In this document: in pieces, positions 6,293 to 7,933 of the stretch
Layout: every line of letters starts with the position of its first letter
Numbering within the stretch: position 1 is the stretch's first letter
Source of the DNA: Sulfurimonas sp.
Lineage (GTDB): Bacteria > Campylobacterota > Campylobacteria > Campylobacterales > Sulfurimonadaceae
Direction: 5' to 3'
NCBI GenBank assembly: GCA_027044845.1
Contig: JALUBM010000094.1
Location: 1 to 7,933, forward strand
Length of the DNA: 7,933 nt
Position numbers and translations under genes: made by a program
Notes under the pieces: model-generated
What the model was told of the DNA's origin: nothing
Seen by the model: the letters and a program-made list of their open reading frames with translations, nothing else
The model's database searches: none

Positions 6293-7250
6293 TTTTACGC
6301 TCCTCATAAAAGACATTTTCAAAGAGCACATTCGGTTGTGGTTCGGGTGAATTTTGGGCATATTCTACCGCTTCTTCTACCGTTTTTTGCGCTTTTTGTT
6401 CTATTGTTTGTATTTCGTCCTCACTACAAAGCCACTTCTCTTGCAACTCTTTTTTGAACCTCTTTATAGGGTCTTTTGCCTTGCAATGATTCATCTCCTG
6501 CGTACTTCTATAAGCATTGGAGTCACTCACTGAGTGTCCCTCGTATCTACATGTAAAGGCTTCAATAAATACTGGACCATGCCCTTCTTGGATATTCTTT
6601 TGTGCCTCTCGCACTGTTTTATATACGGCTTCAGCGTCCATGCCATCCACTTCATAGGTCAGCATATAGGGCTCGGCTTTTTTTGCCTGTTCCCGAAACG
6701 GTGCGGCACGTTTAATATTTGTGCCGATGGCATACTCATTATTTTCACATAAAAAGAGCAGCGGGAGTTTGTGCGTGGCAGCGATATTTAAAGACTCAAA
6801 AAAAGCACCGCCGTTCGTTGTTCCATCACCAAAAATCACCATCACTCCGTCTTCACTTCCCTGCAGATCTCTTGCATAGGCACACCCTACTGCATTTGGA
6901 ATGTGTCCGCCGACAATGGCATCTCCGCCGTAAAAAAACCGAGAAGGCTCAAACAGATGCATAGAACCGCCTTTACCACCACTGACACCCGTTGCTTTGC
7001 CAAAAAGCTCAGCCATAACAGCTTTTGGCTCAATCCCGCGTGCCATTGCCATAATATGTTCGCGATATGTAGAGAAAATATCACCTTTTTCAAAAGCCTT
7101 AATTGCCGCTACGCTAAAGCCTTCCTGCCCAATATCGAGATGCAAAAATCCCGATACATTGCCTTTCATATAGTTCTCTTTTGCCGCATACTCAAAAGCA
7201 CGCCCCAAAACCATCAAATAGTACATCTCTTCTGCAAGCAACTTATTCAT
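6279..7250 (-). CDS. pdhA: pyruvate dehydrogenase E1 component, alpha subunit
   Basis: E1 alpha binds the diphosphate of thiamine diphosphate and, with E1 beta, catalyses the first and rate-setting step of PDH. The 323-residue product has FLHLDIGQE (35-43), STYREH (60-65), GGKGGSMHLF (91-100) and GGHIPNAVGCAYA (114-126). The thiamine-diphosphate motif runs from GDGTTNGG (141-148) to CENNEYAIGT (168-177). The loop YEGHSVSDSNAYRS (236-249) matches the GHSxSDPxxYR loop of pyruvate-type E1 better than the corresponding loops I recall for acetoin or branched-chain enzymes. Pro after SD is replaced by Ser. An AAGG site lies 8 nt before the ATG. The gene starts 12 nt after the lipoprotein gene and overlaps pdhB by 14 bp. 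I am confident of the family and fairly confident of pyruvate as substrate, given the adjacent E2, LipB and LipA. Confidence 0.94.
   Translation of the reverse strand: MNKLLAEEMYYLMVLGRAFEYAAKENYMKGNVSGFLHLDIGQEGFSVAAIKAFEKGDIFSTYREHIMAMARGIEPKAVMAELFGKATGVSGGKGGSMHLFEPSRFFYGGDAIVGGHIPNAVGCAYARDLQGSEDGVMVIFGDGTTNGGAFFESLNIAATHKLPLLFLCENNEYAIGTNIKRAAPFREQAKKAEPYMLTYEVDGMDAEAVYKTVREAQKNIQEGHGPVFIEAFTCRYEGHSVSDSNAYRSTQEMNHCKAKDPIKRFKKELQEKWLCSEDEIQTIEQKAQKTVEEAVEYAQNSPEPQPNVLFENVFYEERKNVVS
6300..6305 (-). promoter_or_regulatory. Shine-Dalgarno site deciding the pdhB start
   Basis: GAGGAG lies 7 nt upstream of the ATG at 6292, within the last codons of pdhA. The alternative ATG at 6361 has nothing comparable, and 6292 gives the family-typical N-terminus MLYREALNRAIDE. 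Confidence 0.75.
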
Positions 7251-7262
7251 TTTTTTGCCTTT

Positions 7263-7694
7263 TTAAAATGCCTCTACGCTGTAAACTCTACCGTCATGTT
7301 TGACTATACGAACTCGTTGATTGACATAAAATTTTTTACCTTTTGCAAGTACAACAACATTACCGCCATTATCCAGAGTGACACTCAACTCCTGTGCGTT
7401 TGCTTTACCTACCTGATTCCCTGCATAAGCCCCGCCTACACCACCTGCAAGCGTTGCCAAAGTATTGCCTCTACCTTCACCCACTAAAGAACCCAATACG
7501 GCACCTGCAATTGCACCTAAAAAAGTACCTGTTCCATTATCTTTTATAACAACTGGTTTAATATGCTTGACAATACCGACCTCGTAACTCATTTCATAGT
7601 TTACGGCATTTGCATCCATCTCCTGCAAACCTCTTGTTGCACAGCCACCAAAAAACAGACTTCCAGCCAAAACAGCCGCTAAAAACTTTTTCAT
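7263..7694 (-). CDS. SlyB-like glycine-zipper lipoprotein
   Basis: The 143-residue product begins with a signal peptide (MKKFLAAVLAGSLFFGGC) whose lipobox is FGGC, with Cys18 as the likely lipidated residue. Phe at -3 is less common than Leu. A glycine zipper of two membrane-type helices follows at about 56-97 (GTFLGAIAGAVLGSLVGEG, then TLAGGVGGAYAGNQVG). The C-terminal beta-rich part (103-143) contains LDNGGNVVVLAKG and VNQRVRIV, as in SlyB and the 17-kDa surface antigen family. Such proteins sit in the outer membrane and affect envelope stability. No metabolic role is known to me. Its placement between an E3 gene (17 nt) and pdhA (12 nt) is unexpected. GAGAGGA lies 8 nt before the ATG. I do not recognise a specific ortholog name, so no symbol is given. 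Confidence 0.88.
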   Translation of the reverse strand: MKKFLAAVLAGSLFFGGCATRGLQEMDANAVNYEMSYEVGIVKHIKPVVIKDNGTGTFLGAIAGAVLGSLVGEGRGNTLATLAGGVGGAYAGNQVGKANAQELSVTLDNGGNVVVLAKGKKFYVNQRVRIVKHDGRVYSVEAF

Positions 7695-7711
7695 CTATCA
7701 ATCCTCTCTTT

Positions 7712-7933
7712 TTATAATTTTGAAGCCATATAATCAGATACTTCAAGCAGTCTTTGTGAATACCCAATATTTTTAAAAAATATCTGCTGTGCTAATTTTC
7801 CAAATGACTCTGTAAGTGTTGGATGTGGATGGATGGCTTTCATAACATCCATAGCACTCATCTCATTTGCAACTATAAGTGCGGCTTCACCGATGAGAGA
7901 AGAGGCGTCTTCACTGACTATCTCTATGCCTAG
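7712..7933 (-). CDS. dihydrolipoyl dehydrogenase, C-terminal part (5' end outside window)
   Basis: Only the last 73 codons and the stop lie in the window (frame ...LGIEIVSEDASSLIG... to ...SDYMASKL). The fragment is the end of the dimerisation domain of a Lpd-type flavoprotein. AALIVANEMSAMDVMKAIHP leads into HPHPTLTE, where the second His (fragment residue 37) and Glu (42) are the catalytic pair that activates the thiolate from the other subunit. The HxHPTxxE form is the conventional one, unlike GHPTFSE in the inner E3 gene. Mercuric reductase and other relatives are less likely because they normally lack HPT. It ends 17 nt before the lipoprotein gene and appears to be in the same operon. 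The promoter of the operon must lie beyond the window. Confidence 0.88.
   Translation of the reverse strand, partial: LGIEIVSEDASSLIGEAALIVANEMSAMDVMKAIHPHPTLTESFGKLAQQIFFKNIGYSQRLLEVSDYMASKL

Noticed and set aside
6293..6361. N-terminal extension of pdhB to the ATG at 6361
   Set aside because: It would overlap pdhA by 83 bp, lacks a ribosome site and adds residues with no family similarity. The ATG at 6292 has GAGGAG and gives the usual 325-residue length.
6887..7093. 68-codon minus-strand frame within pdhA
   Set aside because: It lies wholly inside the conserved E1 alpha frame and encodes no recognisable motif.
4045..7250. Acetoin or branched-chain 2-oxoacid dehydrogenase instead of PDH
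   Set aside because: The E1 alpha loop GHSVSDSNAYRS and the GGKGGSMHLF segment fit pyruvate-type E1, and no acetoin or branched-chain catabolic genes are nearby. Substrate assignment still rests on homology.
6903..7487. 194-codon plus-strand open frame opposite pdhA and the lipoprotein gene
   Set aside because: It is antisense to two clearly conserved genes, has no family similarity I can see and no convincing ribosome site. It is a shadow frame of AT-rich coding sequence.

Overview
The window is AT-rich, and all of its genes lie on the minus strand, so they are read from high to low coordinates. The sequences and gene style suggest a Campylobacterota (epsilonproteobacterial) genome, perhaps Sulfurimonas-like. 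This placement is inferred from sequence character, not from a search.

Nearly the whole window is one tightly packed pyruvate dehydrogenase (PDH) operon. In transcription order it holds: the 3' end of a conventional dihydrolipoyl dehydrogenase (E3; 7712-7933, cut by the window edge); a SlyB-like glycine-zipper lipoprotein (7263-7694); E1 alpha (6279-7250); E1 beta (5315-6292); E2 acetyltransferase (4045-5322); a second, divergent and short E3 (2749-4041); lipB octanoyltransferase (2171-2752); lipA lipoyl synthase (1339-2181); and gpmA, a cofactor-dependent phosphoglycerate mutase (648-1346). Junctions are either overlaps of 4-14 bp or gaps of 3-17 bp, so the genes are probably co-transcribed and many are translationally coupled. 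No internal promoter or terminator is evident.

The genes make a self-contained module. GpmA acts in lower glycolysis or gluconeogenesis, two steps from pyruvate. E1 decarboxylates pyruvate, E2 makes acetyl-CoA and E3 reoxidises the lipoyl arm. LipB and LipA build the lipoyl group on E2 Lys42.

Below the operon, a 73-bp gap (575-647) carries a good sigma70-type promoter overlapped by an inverted repeat. It drives a separate DUF4395 membrane protein gene (1-574, cut by the left edge).

The most notable points are: two E3 genes in one operon, the inner one with altered FAD and NAD fingerprints; an E2 with what look like two degenerate peripheral subunit-binding domains; a lipoprotein gene inserted in a PDH operon; and seven exact copies of the palindrome TACATGTA, far above chance. 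I saw no mobile element, CRISPR array, tRNA or rRNA.
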